Assembly: GCF_036038375.1 (NCBI RefSeq)
Contig: NZ_CP107935.1
Location: 5,642,001 to 5,706,000 of the forward strand
Source: Streptomyces sp. NBC_00414
GTDB taxonomy: Bacteria; Actinomycetota; Actinomycetes; Streptomycetales; Streptomycetaceae
Direction: 5' to 3'
Length of the DNA stretch: 64,000 bases
The notes under the pieces are model-generated. The model saw only the letters and a list, made by a program, of their open reading frames with translations. It was not told the DNA's origin and did no database searches. The position numbers and the translations under genes are program-made. Positions 40,898-49,520 of the stretch are shown one piece after another; within the stretch, counting starts at the first letter, position 1; every line of letters starts with the position of its first letter.

Positions 40898-42001
40898 GTG
40901 GCGGGAGCCATCACACACGATCGGCCGTCGACCGCCGAAGGGCGGCAGGGCGGACCGTTGATCGTCACGGAGGACGCGAATCTGCTGGACGACCTGCTAC
41001 GGCTGTGCGCCGCGGCCGGCGCCCGGCCCGAAGTCCACCACGGGGTGCCCGAGCGCGGCGGCGGCTGGGACACGGCGCCTCTGGTGCTCGTCGGCGACGA
41101 CGCGGCGCGACGCGTGCGCGGTGCCGCACGCAGACGCGGAGTCGTCCTGGTGGGGCGGGATCAGGACGATCCAGGGGTCTGGCGAAGGGCTGTGGAGATC
41201 GGCGCCGACCATGTGCTGGTGCTCCCGGATGGCGAACAATGGTTGGTCGACCGCATCGCCGACGTGGCCGAGGGAGTCGGACCGCCCGCCCTCACCGTCG
41301 GCGTGATCGGCGGTCGCGGAGGCGCCGGATCGTCCACGCTCGCCTGCGCGCTCGCCGTCACCTCGGCTCGCCGGGGCAGCCGCACCCTCCTCGTGGACGC
41401 GGACCCGCTGGGCGGCGGACTCGACGTACTCCTCGGCGGAGAGGCCGTCGAGGGACTGCGCTGGCCCGCCTTCGCCGCCTCGCACGGGCGGGTCGGCGGC
41501 GGAGCCCTGGAGGAGTCGCTGCCCGCACTGCACGCCCTGCGGGTCCTCAGCTGGGACCGCGGCGACTGCGTCACCGTCGCGCCCGAGGCCGTCCGCGCGG
41601 TGCTGGCCGCCGCCAGGCGGCGCGGCGGGGTGGTGGTCGTGGACCTGCCGCGCCGGATCGACGAAGGGGTCGCGGAGGCCCTCGCCCAGATCGACCTCGG
41701 GGTGCTCGTGGTCCCGGCCGAACTGCGCGCCGTCGCGGCGGCCGGGCGGGTGGCGTCCGCGGTCGGCATGGTCCTGAGGGACCTGCGCGTCGCGGTCCGC
41801 GGGCCGTACGCGCCGGGTCTGGACGACCGGGAGGTCGCCAGGCTCCTCGGACTGCCCCTGATGGGCGAAGTGCCCGTGGAGGCGGGACTGCTGACGGCCC
41901 AGGACCGGGGCGCTCCGCCCGGCGGAGACGGCCGCGGACCGCTCGCCCGCTTCTGCGCGGCGTTCTGGGAGCGGGCCGCGGTCGCCGGAGGGGGCGTATG
42001 A
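40898..42001 (+). CDS. ssd: Septum site-determining protein Ssd (CpaE/MinD-like)
   Basis: GTG at 40898 with AAGGGGG upstream gives 367 residues. The N-terminal receiver-like part is followed by a deviant P-loop IGGRGGAGSSTLACALAV that lacks the canonical Lys of GKT/S, and VDADPLGGGLDVLLGG and VVVDLPRRID as in MinD/CpaE ATPases. Overexpression of Ssd in Streptomyces and mycobacteria disturbs division and chromosome spacing; the CpaE likeness and coupling to Tad genes suggests a role in localising the secretion machine. The stop overlaps the start of tadA (ATGA). Confidence 0.9.
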   Translation: MAGAITHDRPSTAEGRQGGPLIVTEDANLLDDLLRLCAAAGARPEVHHGVPERGGGWDTAPLVLVGDDAARRVRGAARRRGVVLVGRDQDDPGVWRRAVEIGADHVLVLPDGEQWLVDRIADVAEGVGPPALTVGVIGGRGGAGSSTLACALAVTSARRGSRTLLVDADPLGGGLDVLLGGEAVEGLRWPAFAASHGRVGGGALEESLPALHALRVLSWDRGDCVTVAPEAVRAVLAAARRRGGVVVVDLPRRIDEGVAEALAQIDLGVLVVPAELRAVAAAGRVASAVGMVLRDLRVAVRGPYAPGLDDREVARLLGLPLMGEVPVEAGLLTAQDRGAPPGGDGRGPLARFCAAFWERAAVAGGGV

Positions 42002-43461
42002 GCGGGGAGAGGGGGGTGGGGCCGGACGGCGGGGGGCTGCGTGCTGCGGGGCCGCGTGGCGCGGGCTCGCATGGCGTCGGGTCTGTGCGTCCCGTGTACA
42101 TGGAGTCGCGAGGCCTGCATCCCCCGCACACGGAGTCGCGAGGCGCGCATCCCGTTCGCATGGAGCCGCGGCCTGTGGGTCCCGTGTACATGGAGCCGTG
42201 GGCTGGGCGGCCGGGAGTGGGCTCGCTCGCCGGTCGGTCGTCGCGCGGAGGTGCGAGCGGCGACACGGGGCTGCTGGACGGGGTCCGGCAATGGCTGGCC
42301 GAGAGCGGGGGTGAACCGACACCCGCACGCGTGGCGCAGGCCCTGCGGGAGCAGGGCCGGGTGCTCGGGGACGCCGAAGTCCTCGGCGCGGCCGAGCGGT
42401 TGCGGTCGGAGCTGGTCGGCAGCGGCCCGCTGGAACCGCTGCTGGGTGATCCCTCCGTGACCGATGTGCTGGTCTCCGCGCCCGACCGGGTGTGGGTGGA
42501 CCGCGGCGGCGGGCTGGAACTGACAGCCGTGGTCTTCCCGGACGCGGCGGCCGTACGACGCCTCGCACAGCGGCTCGCGGCCGTGGCAGGGCGACGACTT
42601 GACGACGCCCACCCGTGGGTGGACGCCCGGCTTCCCGACGGCACCCGGCTGCACGCGGTGCTGCCACCGGTCGCCGTCGGCTCGACCTGCCTGTCCCTGC
42701 GGGTCGTACGGCCGCGGGCGTTCACCCTCGACGAACTGGTGGCCGCGGGGACGGTACCGCCGGGTGGGGACCGGCTGCTGCGGGCGCTGCTCGACGCGAG
42801 GCTCTCGTTCCTGATCAGCGGCGGTACGGGCAGCGGCAAGACGACACTGCTGAGCGCTCTGCTCGGGCTCGTCGGACCGGGCGAGCGGATCGTGCTGGCC
42901 GAGGACTCGGCGGAGCTGCGCCCCGACCACCCCCATGTCGTCCGGCTGGAGTCCAGACCGCCCAACCAGGAGGGCGCCGGACTCGTCACGCTCCAGGACC
43001 TGGTGCGCCAGGCACTGCGCATGCGGCCGGACCGGCTGGTCGTCGGCGAGGTGCGGGGCCCTGAAGTGGTCGCGCTGCTGGCCGCGTTGAACACGGGGCA
43101 CGAGGGCGGCTGCGGGACCGTGCACGCCAACGCCGCCTCGGGAGTGCCGGCCCGCCTGGAGGCACTGGGCACGGCCGCCGGACTCGACAGGGCCGCGCTG
43201 CACAGCCAAGTGGCCGCCGCGCTGTCGGTGGTGCTCCATCTCGTACGGGACCGGGCCGGGCGTCGGCGGATCGCCGAGGTGCATGTACTGGAGCGGGACC
43301 CGGCGGGGCTGGTCGTGACGGTGCCCGCGCTGCGATGGGGCGCGGCGGCCTTCACGTACGGGCGTGGGTGGGAGCGGCTGCAGGAGCTGCTCGGCGGCAG
43401 GGGCGACGCGGGTGGTGCGGGTGGCGTGAGTGACGTGAGCGAACGGAGGGCGGGGTTGTGA
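41998..43461 (+). CDS. TadA/CpaF-type secretion ATPase
   Basis: ATG at 41998 overlaps the ssd stop and gives 487 residues. The first 80 residues are a repetitive, Met-Glu/Arg-Gly-rich segment (RPVYMESRG and MEPRPVGPVYMEP). Then come the N-terminal domain and the VirB11-like ATPase core: Walker A SGGTGSGKTTLLSALLGL, Asp box LAEDSAELRP, Walker B VGEVRGPEVVALL and His box GTVHANAASG. It powers assembly of Flp/Tad-type pili or pseudopili. It is translationally coupled to ssd upstream and tadB downstream. Confidence 0.94.
   Translation: MSGERGVGPDGGGLRAAGPRGAGSHGVGSVRPVYMESRGLHPPHTESRGAHPVRMEPRPVGPVYMEPWAGRPGVGSLAGRSSRGGASGDTGLLDGVRQWLAESGGEPTPARVAQALREQGRVLGDAEVLGAAERLRSELVGSGPLEPLLGDPSVTDVLVSAPDRVWVDRGGGLELTAVVFPDAAAVRRLAQRLAAVAGRRLDDAHPWVDARLPDGTRLHAVLPPVAVGSTCLSLRVVRPRAFTLDELVAAGTVPPGGDRLLRALLDARLSFLISGGTGSGKTTLLSALLGLVGPGERIVLAEDSAELRPDHPHVVRLESRPPNQEGAGLVTLQDLVRQALRMRPDRLVVGEVRGPEVVALLAALNTGHEGGCGTVHANAASGVPARLEALGTAAGLDRAALHSQVAAALSVVLHLVRDRAGRRRIAEVHVLERDPAGLVVTVPALRWGAAAFTYGRGWERLQELLGGRGDAGGAGGVSDVSERRAGL
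42088..42208 (+). repeat. Imperfect in-frame repeats at the tadA N-terminus
   Basis: Units around CCCGTGTACATGGAGTCGCG recur as three to four degenerate copies about 30-45 bp apart, encoding VYMESRG, HTESRG, RMEPRP and VYMEPW segments. Confidence 0.75.
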
Positions 43462-44342
43462 CGGGGATCGCCGAGGTGTCGGTGGGAGCGGCGGTGGTGT
43501 GTGCCGCGGCGGCGGTCTGGCTGACGGGCGGGCCGGGGCCCGGGGCGCGGCGGGCGCAGTTGGTGTGTGCGGGTGGTGGGGCGGCCGGGACCGGGCAGCC
43601 CCCGCCGCCGACGTGGAAGCGGGTGTCACAGACCTGGGAGCGGCTTCGGCGGTTGCACGGGACGCGGGGCGAGTGGTGGGCGCTGGTCGCCGGGGCGGTG
43701 GTCGGACTAGTGGGGGCGTCCGTGGTGCCGGCCGTCCTGGGGGCGCTCGGGGTGCCCCTGGTGCGGGGAGCCCGGCGGGTCGGAGCCGAGCGGCGCACGC
43801 GGGAGCGGCGGGCCGACGCGGTGATCGCGCTGTGCGGGGCGCTCGCCGGAGAGGTCCGGGCCGGGCGGCAGCCGGGCGAGGCGCTGCGGGGCGCCGCCCG
43901 GGACTCGGGAGGGCTCGGGGACGCACAGGCGTCGGTGCTGGCGGCAGCCCGGTTCGGCGGGGACGTGCCGGGTGCGCTCACCGACGCGGCCCGGCGGCCC
44001 GGGGCCGAAGGACTGCTGGGACTCGCCGCGTGCTGGCGGGTCGCCGTGGACCGGGGCGCAGGACTCGCGGCCGGGCTCGACCGGCTGGAGGGGGCGCTGC
44101 GCGCGGAGCGCGACCAACGTGCCGACCTGAGGGCCCAGTTGGCGGGCGCGCGGTCCACGGCGGTGCTGCTCGCGGCGTTGCCGGCGCTCGGGCTGCTCCT
44201 GGGCACCGCGCTCGGCGCCGACCCGCTGCACATCGTGCTGCACACCGGGGCGGGCCTCGGCTGCCTGCTGGTCGGCGCTGTTCTGGAGGGCGTCGGCCTG
44301 TGGTGGGCGCTGCGGATCGTACGGGGAGCGGAGGACGGATGA
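43458..44342 (+). CDS. TadB-type type II secretion inner-membrane protein
   Basis: The 294-residue product overlaps tadA (GTGA). It has hydrophobic helices near the N-terminus, a central cytoplasmic domain with the T2SSF helix-rich pattern (VIALCGALAGEVRAGRQPGE, LEGALRAERDQRADLRAQLA) and two C-terminal helices (STAVLLAALPALGLLLGTAL and LGCLLVGAVLEGVGLWWAL). TadB and TadC together form the membrane platform for pilin assembly. ATGA overlap with tadC. Confidence 0.9.
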   Translation: MTGIAEVSVGAAVVCAAAAVWLTGGPGPGARRAQLVCAGGGAAGTGQPPPPTWKRVSQTWERLRRLHGTRGEWWALVAGAVVGLVGASVVPAVLGALGVPLVRGARRVGAERRTRERRADAVIALCGALAGEVRAGRQPGEALRGAARDSGGLGDAQASVLAAARFGGDVPGALTDAARRPGAEGLLGLAACWRVAVDRGAGLAAGLDRLEGALRAERDQRADLRAQLAGARSTAVLLAALPALGLLLGTALGADPLHIVLHTGAGLGCLLVGAVLEGVGLWWALRIVRGAEDG

Positions 44343-45190
44343 GTGCGGAGGTTGTCCACAGGCTGGGGGTGGTGGTGTGCGTGGCGGCGGGACTGTGGGT
44401 GCTCGCCCGGTCCCTGGGAGCGGCGCGGCGGAGACGGCGGGTGCGAGGGCGCTCGGAGGCACTGCTGACGATCCTGGCCGACGAGCGCGGGCCGACTGTG
44501 GAGCCGGCCGCCCTGGGGCGCCGCTCGCAGACGGGCGGCGCGGTTCGCGGCACGGTGCGTGCTGAGTTGCGCGCCGAGTTGCGTGCCGCGGTGCGGCGCT
44601 GGCTGCCGGTGATGGGTGCCATGAGTGCCTGCTGGGTGTTCGTCGGTGGCACGGCCGGGGTCCCGGTGGGACTCGTGGCCGCGTTCGGGATGTGGCGGTG
44701 GCAGCGCGGGCCGGCGCCGGCGGAGGAGTTCGACGCGGTGCGGGCCGCGCGGCAACTGCCCCTTGCCGCCGATCTGCTGGCCGCCTGCATCACGGCGGGT
44801 GCGAGCCCTGTCGCGGCCGCCCGGGCGGTGGGCGAGGCCCTGGAGGGGCCCGTGGGGGCGCGACTGGCGCGGGGAGCGGCCGAGGTGCGACTCGGTGGTG
44901 AACCGGCGGAGGCGTGGCGGGCACTGGCCGCGTTGCCCGGGGCCCGGGGACTGGCCCGGCTGCTGGAGCGGGCCGGCGAGACGGGTGTACCGGCGGCGGT
45001 ACCGGTCGCACGCCTCGCCGCCGAGGCCCGCGCGGAACGGGGGCGCGCCGCGACGGCTCGCGCGCGGCGGGCGGGCGTTCTGATCACCGCTCCCGTCGGG
45101 CTGTGTTTTCTGCCCGCGTTCATCGCGATCGGCGTACTGCCGGTGGTGCTCGGTCTGGCGAGCGGGGTGCTGGGAGGGGGTGACGGATGA
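44339..45190 (+). CDS. TadC-type type II secretion inner-membrane protein
   Basis: ATG at 44339 overlaps the tadB stop, giving 283 residues. The T2SSF domain has LPLAADLLAACITAGASPVA, VGEALEGPVGARLARGAAEV and LARLLERAGETGVPAAVPVA with helices at both ends (VVVCVAAGLWVLARSL and ITAPVGLCFLPAFIAIGVLP). It is the second platform subunit. A TTGTCCACA motif lies in its first codons (44352-44360). Confidence 0.9.
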   Translation: MSAEVVHRLGVVVCVAAGLWVLARSLGAARRRRRVRGRSEALLTILADERGPTVEPAALGRRSQTGGAVRGTVRAELRAELRAAVRRWLPVMGAMSACWVFVGGTAGVPVGLVAAFGMWRWQRGPAPAEEFDAVRAARQLPLAADLLAACITAGASPVAAARAVGEALEGPVGARLARGAAEVRLGGEPAEAWRALAALPGARGLARLLERAGETGVPAAVPVARLAAEARAERGRAATARARRAGVLITAPVGLCFLPAFIAIGVLPVVLGLASGVLGGGDG

Positions 45191-45266
45191 CCGGCTGAAC
45201 GGCGGGTGGACGGCGACGGGTGAACAAGGCCAGAGGTCAACGGTGCAGGACTGTACGGGGGTTCGG

Positions 45267-45509
45267 ATGAGCAAGGCAGTGCGGGTGCGGGTGCGGGAGC
45301 GAGTGCTGGGGTGGGCTCTGGCGAGCTGGGCCCGGGTGGGACGGGCAGGGGTGGTGCGCAGGGACGCCGGGATGGTCACCTCCGAGTACGCGATGGGGCT
45401 GATCGCGGCGGTGGGGTTCGCCGCGCTGCTCTACGAGGTGCTGACCAGCGGGCAGGTGCGCGGGGCGCTGCAGGACATCGTGGGGCGGGCGCTCGATGGG
45501 CAGTTCTGA
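45267..45509 (+). CDS. DUF4244 Flp-pilin-like small membrane protein
   Basis: ATG at 45267 gives 80 residues; a GTG at 45180 would add 29 but is less likely. A basic N-terminus is followed by DAGMVTSEYAMGLIAAVGFA, where the Gly/Met junction, the Glu five residues later and the hydrophobic stretch LIAAVGFAALLYEVL fit a class III signal of Flp pilins. It is therefore the probable major structural subunit, cleaved by a prepilin peptidase not seen in this window. It overlaps the next gene by 14 bp. Confidence 0.83.
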   Translation: MSKAVRVRVRERVLGWALASWARVGRAGVVRRDAGMVTSEYAMGLIAAVGFAALLYEVLTSGQVRGALQDIVGRALDGQF

Positions 45510-45900
45510 GGCGGGTGCGGGTGCGGATGAGGGTTTCAGGGCGGGGGTGGTGGCCGGGGACCGCGGCTTCGTGACGGCGGAGGCGGCCGTGGTGCTGCCG
45601 GTGCTGGTTGCGTTCACGATGGCGCTGGTCTGGGCGCTGCTGGCCGCGGCCGCGCTGATCCAGTGCGTGGACGCGGCCCGGGCGGGCGCACGAGCGGCGG
45701 CCCGGCAGGAACCGCCGGGCACGGTGATCGAGACGGCCCGCCAGGCGGCGCCGAGCGGCGCAAGGATCTCCGTCCGGCGCGAGGGCGACCTGGTACGCGT
45801 CCGGGTCGAGGCGGGAACCCCCGGCCCGGACGCGCTGGCCCTCGATCTCGCACAGGAGGCGACCGCCCTGGCCGAGGAGACGGTCGGGGCAGTCCGGTGA
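45496..45900 (+). CDS. TadE-like pseudopilin
   Basis: The 134-residue product has an N-terminal segment DRGFVTAEAAVVLPVLVAFT typical of TadE: a Glu after a short Ser/Thr/Ala motif, then a membrane helix. The extracellular part is helical and contains RISVRREGDLVRVRV. TadE proteins are minor pseudopilins needed for pilus assembly. It overlaps the DUF4244 gene by 14 bp and the next gene by 4 bp (GTGA), so the whole cluster is one translation unit. Confidence 0.86.
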   Translation: MGSSEAGAGADEGFRAGVVAGDRGFVTAEAAVVLPVLVAFTMALVWALLAAAALIQCVDAARAGARAAARQEPPGTVIETARQAAPSGARISVRREGDLVRVRVEAGTPGPDALALDLAQEATALAEETVGAVR

Positions 45901-46427
45901 GGACGCAGGGGACGCCTGGAGGGAGGCCGGGGAAGGGTGGTCTCGGGGTGTGGGTGAGGTCATGTGTGCCGGTGCCCGCGTCGGACCGGGGGTCGGCGAC
46001 CGTCTGGACCGTGGGTGCGATCGCGGTGCTGTGCGTGGTCTTCGGTGCCGTGCTCGTGATGGGGCAGGCGGTGGTGGTCCGTCATCGCGCGGGCGGCGCG
46101 GCCGACTTGGCGGCCCTCGCGGCGGCCGATCACTGGAGGGAGGGCGGGGTGGGCGCGTGCGCCCGGGCCGATCGCGTGGCACGGGCCCAGGGCACCCGGA
46201 TCGTGCGGTGCGCCGTCCGGGGCGAGATCTCGGACGTCACGGTCGAGGCGGGCCGGGGGCCGCTGTCGACCGAGGTGCGGTCACGGGCGGGCCCGGCGGG
46301 ACCCGTGCCCCCGGACGGTCCTGGCGGGTCGGACGGCCACCTGGGGCCGAACGGCTTCGTGGGGCCGACGACCGTACCCGGGTACGCGGGGGCGAGACCC
46401 GGGCCCACGTCCGCCGCCGGGCCCTAG
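45897..46427 (+). CDS. Rv3654c/TIGR03816-like secretion-associated TadE/TadG-type protein
   Basis: GTG at 45897 gives 176 residues. ASDRGSATVWTVGAIAVLCV starts a single transmembrane helix preceded by the TadE/TadG-like GS(A/G) motif, followed by RHRAGGAADLAALAAADHW and a disulfide-capable GACARADRVARAQGTRIVRC. This matches the helicase-secretion neighbourhood family TIGR03816. The C-terminus is Pro/Gly-rich and low complexity. Its stop shares CTAG with the convergent helicase gene. Confidence 0.83.
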   Translation: MRTQGTPGGRPGKGGLGVWVRSCVPVPASDRGSATVWTVGAIAVLCVVFGAVLVMGQAVVVRHRAGGAADLAALAAADHWREGGVGACARADRVARAQGTRIVRCAVRGEISDVTVEAGRGPLSTEVRSRAGPAGPVPPDGPGGSDGHLGPNGFVGPTTVPGYAGARPGPTSAAGP

Positions 46428-48946
46428 CCCGCTGCGGCCTCGGGATCGGCCTCAGGGTCGGGCTCGGGGTGGCCTCCCCCGGGCTGTTCCGCCGGTGCCG
46501 ACGGCGCTCCCTGCAGGAGCACCGTCAGCAGCCGCACGGCTCCCCGCTTGTGCAACGGCTCGTTGCCGTTGCCGCACTTGGGGGACTGGATGCAGGACGG
46601 ACAGCCGGCGTCGCACTCGCAGGAGGCGATGGCCTGACGGGTCGCGGTGAGCCATTCGCGGGCGGTGTGGAAGGCGCGCTCCGCGAAGCCCGCGCCGCCC
46701 GGATGGCCGTCGTACACGAACACGGTGGGCAGGAGGGTGTCCGGGTGCAGCGGGACGGAGACGCCTCCGATGTCCCAGCGGTCGCAGGTGGCGAAGAGCG
46801 GCAGCATGCCGATCGAGGCGTGCTCGGCGGCGTGCAGGGCACCGCCCAGGATCTCGGGGTTCACCCGGGCGGCGTCGAGCTGGTCCTCGGTGACCGTCCA
46901 CCACACGGCACGCGTACGGAGCGTGCGGGGCGGCAGATCGAGTTTCGTCTCACCGAGCACCTCGCCGGTGATGACACGACGACGCAGGAAGGAGACGACC
47001 TGATTGGTGACCTCGACGGAGCCGTAGCACAACCGACCGTCGCCCCAGGGGATTTCGACGTCCGTCTCCAGGACGGAGATGGCCGTGGTGTCCCGGGCGA
47101 CCGTCGAATACGGCGGGTTGGCCTCGGTGACCAGGGCGACCGAATCGTCCAGGTGCAGCTCGTCCACCAGGTACGTGCGGCCCTGGTGGAGGTGGACCGC
47201 GCCCTCGTGGACGCTGGTGTGCGCGGCCCCGGCGTCGACCGTGCCCAGCAGCCGTCCGGAGTCGGTCTCCACGATCTGCACCGGGTTCCCGCCTCCGCCG
47301 CGGATGTCGGTCAGGTCGGCGGCCCGTTCCCGGCGTGTCCAGTGCCATGCCTTCGTGCGACGGCGGAGCAGCTTCGCGGCCTCCAGCTGCGGCATCAGCT
47401 CGGCGGTGGCAGGACCGAAGAGATCGAAGTCCTCCTCGGTGAGGGGAAGTTCGGAGGCGGCGGCGCACAGGTGGGGCGCGAGGACGTACGGGTTGTCCGG
47501 ATCGAGGACGGTGGACTCCACCGGCTGGTCGAACAGGGCTTCGGGGTGATGGACGAGAAAGGTGTCCAGCGGGTCGTCGCGGGCGACCAGCACCGCGAGC
47601 GCCCCCTGTCCGGAGCGGCCCGCGCGGCCCGCCTGCTGCCACAGGGAGGCACGGGTGCCCGGGTAGCCGGCGATGACGACGGCGTCCAGTCCGGAGACGT
47701 CGATGCCGAGTTCCAGGGCGGTGGTGGCGGCGAGCCCGAGGAGTTCGCCGGAGTGGAGGGCCTGTTCGAGGGCACGGCGTTCCTCGGGGAGGTATCCGCC
47801 GCGGTAGGCGGCCACGCGCCGGGCCAGGGAGCGGTCGACCTCGGCGAGCCGTTCCTGGGCGATCACAGAGATCAACTCGGCCCCGCGGCGGGACCGTACG
47901 AAGGCGACCGAGCGGACGCCCTGCACGGTCAGGTCGGTGAGGAGGTCCGCGGTCTCGGCGGTGGCGGACCGGCGGACCGGGGCGCCCTTCTCGCCGTGCA
48001 GGTCGGTGAGGGGCGGTTCCCAGAGGGCGAACACCAGTTCACCGCGGGGTGAGGCGTCGTCGGCGACCTCCACCACGGGCAGGCCGGTGAGGCGGGAGGC
48101 GGCGACGGAGGGCTCGGCGGCGGTCGCCGAGGCCATGAGGAAGACGGGGGAGGAGCCGTAACGGGCGCACAGGCGGCGCAGCCGGCGGAGCACCTGGGAG
48201 ACATGCGACCCGAAGACGCCCCGGTAGGTGTGGCACTCGTCGATGACGACATAGCGCAGGGCGCGCAGGAAGGAGGCCCACCTGGGGTGGGAGGGAAGTA
48301 TCCCGCGGTGCAGCATGTCGGGGTTGGTGAGGACGTAGTTGGCGTACTGGCGGACCCACTCGCGCTCCTCGACGGGGGTGTCCCCGTCGTAGACCGCGGA
48401 GCGCACGGCATGACCCAGGGGATGTGAAAGTTTCTTCACGGATCGGCGCTGGTCCGCGGCGAGGGCCTTGGTCGGCGCGAGGTAGAGGGCGGTCGCGCCG
48501 CGGCCGTTCGGTGCCTCGGAGCCGTCGAGGAGTGTCGACAGAACCGGGACGAGGTACGCCAGGGACTTGCCGGAGGCCGTTCCGGTGGAGACGATCACCG
48601 ACTCGCCGTCCAGGGCGTGCTCGGCCGCGAGTGCCTGGTGGGCCCAGGGGTGTTCGATACCGGCCGCCTGCACCGCCGCGATGACCTCCGAGCGGATCCG
48701 GTCGGGCCACACTGCATGGCGACCCTCACGCGGGGGCAAGTGCTCCGTATGAGTGATGCGCGAAGCCCGGCTCGGCCCAGAGGCCAGCCGGTCCAGGATC
48801 TCGCCCGGCGAGGGGCGGGACGCGGTGTCCGTCGAGGTGCGATCGGGTCGGAGATTATTGGCCATCGGCATCGAGTGTGTCACTGGCATGACGGACAATG
48901 GACCCAAGGCGTCGTGCACGCCTGCCGGTAAGTGATTGAATGCCAT
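46424..48946 (-). CDS. DEAD/DEAH-box helicase with C-terminal DUF1998 (MrfA/YprA-like)
   Basis: The 840-residue product has Walker A STGTASGKSLAYLVP, DECH box YVVIDECHTY, motif III MASATAAEPS, and the C-terminal RecA lobe GLAATTALELGIDVSGLDAV and QQAGRAGRSGQGALAV. The DUF1998/MZB zinc site is ASCECDAGCPSCIQSPKCGN, four cysteines plus. MrfA unwinds DNA and repairs mitomycin lesions in Bacillus; the same role is likely but unproven. The assigned start (48946) overlaps the bldG leader. Starts at 48889 and 48865 are possible and would shorten a nonconserved N-terminus. Confidence 0.93.
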   Translation of the reverse strand: MAFNHLPAGVHDALGPLSVMPVTHSMPMANNLRPDRTSTDTASRPSPGEILDRLASGPSRASRITHTEHLPPREGRHAVWPDRIRSEVIAAVQAAGIEHPWAHQALAAEHALDGESVIVSTGTASGKSLAYLVPVLSTLLDGSEAPNGRGATALYLAPTKALAADQRRSVKKLSHPLGHAVRSAVYDGDTPVEEREWVRQYANYVLTNPDMLHRGILPSHPRWASFLRALRYVVIDECHTYRGVFGSHVSQVLRRLRRLCARYGSSPVFLMASATAAEPSVAASRLTGLPVVEVADDASPRGELVFALWEPPLTDLHGEKGAPVRRSATAETADLLTDLTVQGVRSVAFVRSRRGAELISVIAQERLAEVDRSLARRVAAYRGGYLPEERRALEQALHSGELLGLAATTALELGIDVSGLDAVVIAGYPGTRASLWQQAGRAGRSGQGALAVLVARDDPLDTFLVHHPEALFDQPVESTVLDPDNPYVLAPHLCAAASELPLTEEDFDLFGPATAELMPQLEAAKLLRRRTKAWHWTRRERAADLTDIRGGGGNPVQIVETDSGRLLGTVDAGAAHTSVHEGAVHLHQGRTYLVDELHLDDSVALVTEANPPYSTVARDTTAISVLETDVEIPWGDGRLCYGSVEVTNQVVSFLRRRVITGEVLGETKLDLPPRTLRTRAVWWTVTEDQLDAARVNPEILGGALHAAEHASIGMLPLFATCDRWDIGGVSVPLHPDTLLPTVFVYDGHPGGAGFAERAFHTAREWLTATRQAIASCECDAGCPSCIQSPKCGNGNEPLHKRGAVRLLTVLLQGAPSAPAEQPGGGHPEPDPEADPEAAAG

Positions 48947-49026
48947 CGCGGCTGGCGAACCGTCCCGGGGGCTCCGCCGAGGTGTCCCTTGGGATGACCG
49001 CTCGATAGCAAGGTGCTGGAGGATCC

Positions 49027-49368
49027 GTGGACCTGTCCCTGTCGACCCGTACCGTCGGCGATCGTACGGTCGTCGAGGTCGGTGGCGAAATCGATGTATA
49101 TACCGCGCCCAAGTTGCGCGAACAGCTGGTCGAGCTGGTGAACGACGGCAGTTTCCACCTTGTCGTCGACATGGAGGGCGTGGACTTCCTCGACTCGACC
49201 GGTCTCGGCGTGCTGGTGGGTGGCCTGAAGCGGGTGCGTGCCCATGAGGGTTCGCTCCGGCTGGTCTGCAACCAGGAGCGCATTCTGAAGATCTTCCGCA
49301 TCACCGGTCTCACCAAGGTGTTCCCGATCCACACCTCGGTCGAAGAAGCGGTGGCGGCCACCGACTGA
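49027..49368 (+). CDS. bldG: BldG, STAS-domain anti-anti-sigma factor
   Basis: GTG at 49027 follows GGAGG and gives 113 residues. The STAS fold is complete: [40 protein letters not shown] with the phosphorylated Ser at residue 57, and [16 protein letters not shown]. BldG titrates anti-sigma factors and is required for aerial hyphae and antibiotic production in S. coelicolor. Its kinase/anti-sigma partner is encoded just downstream. It faces the helicase gene. Confidence 0.97.
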
Positions 49369-49520
49369 GCGGCCACGGTCCGGCCCGTCCCTGCTGACTG
49401 GCCGGTCAGCCGCCACAGCCGAATCCCGGGCGCGGCCCGGGAGGCAGAAGTCAATGGAGGGGGGTCAGGTCTCGGCGACCCGACCCCCCGACCGCACGCC
49501 CGTAGTTCCGAGGGGGATGC

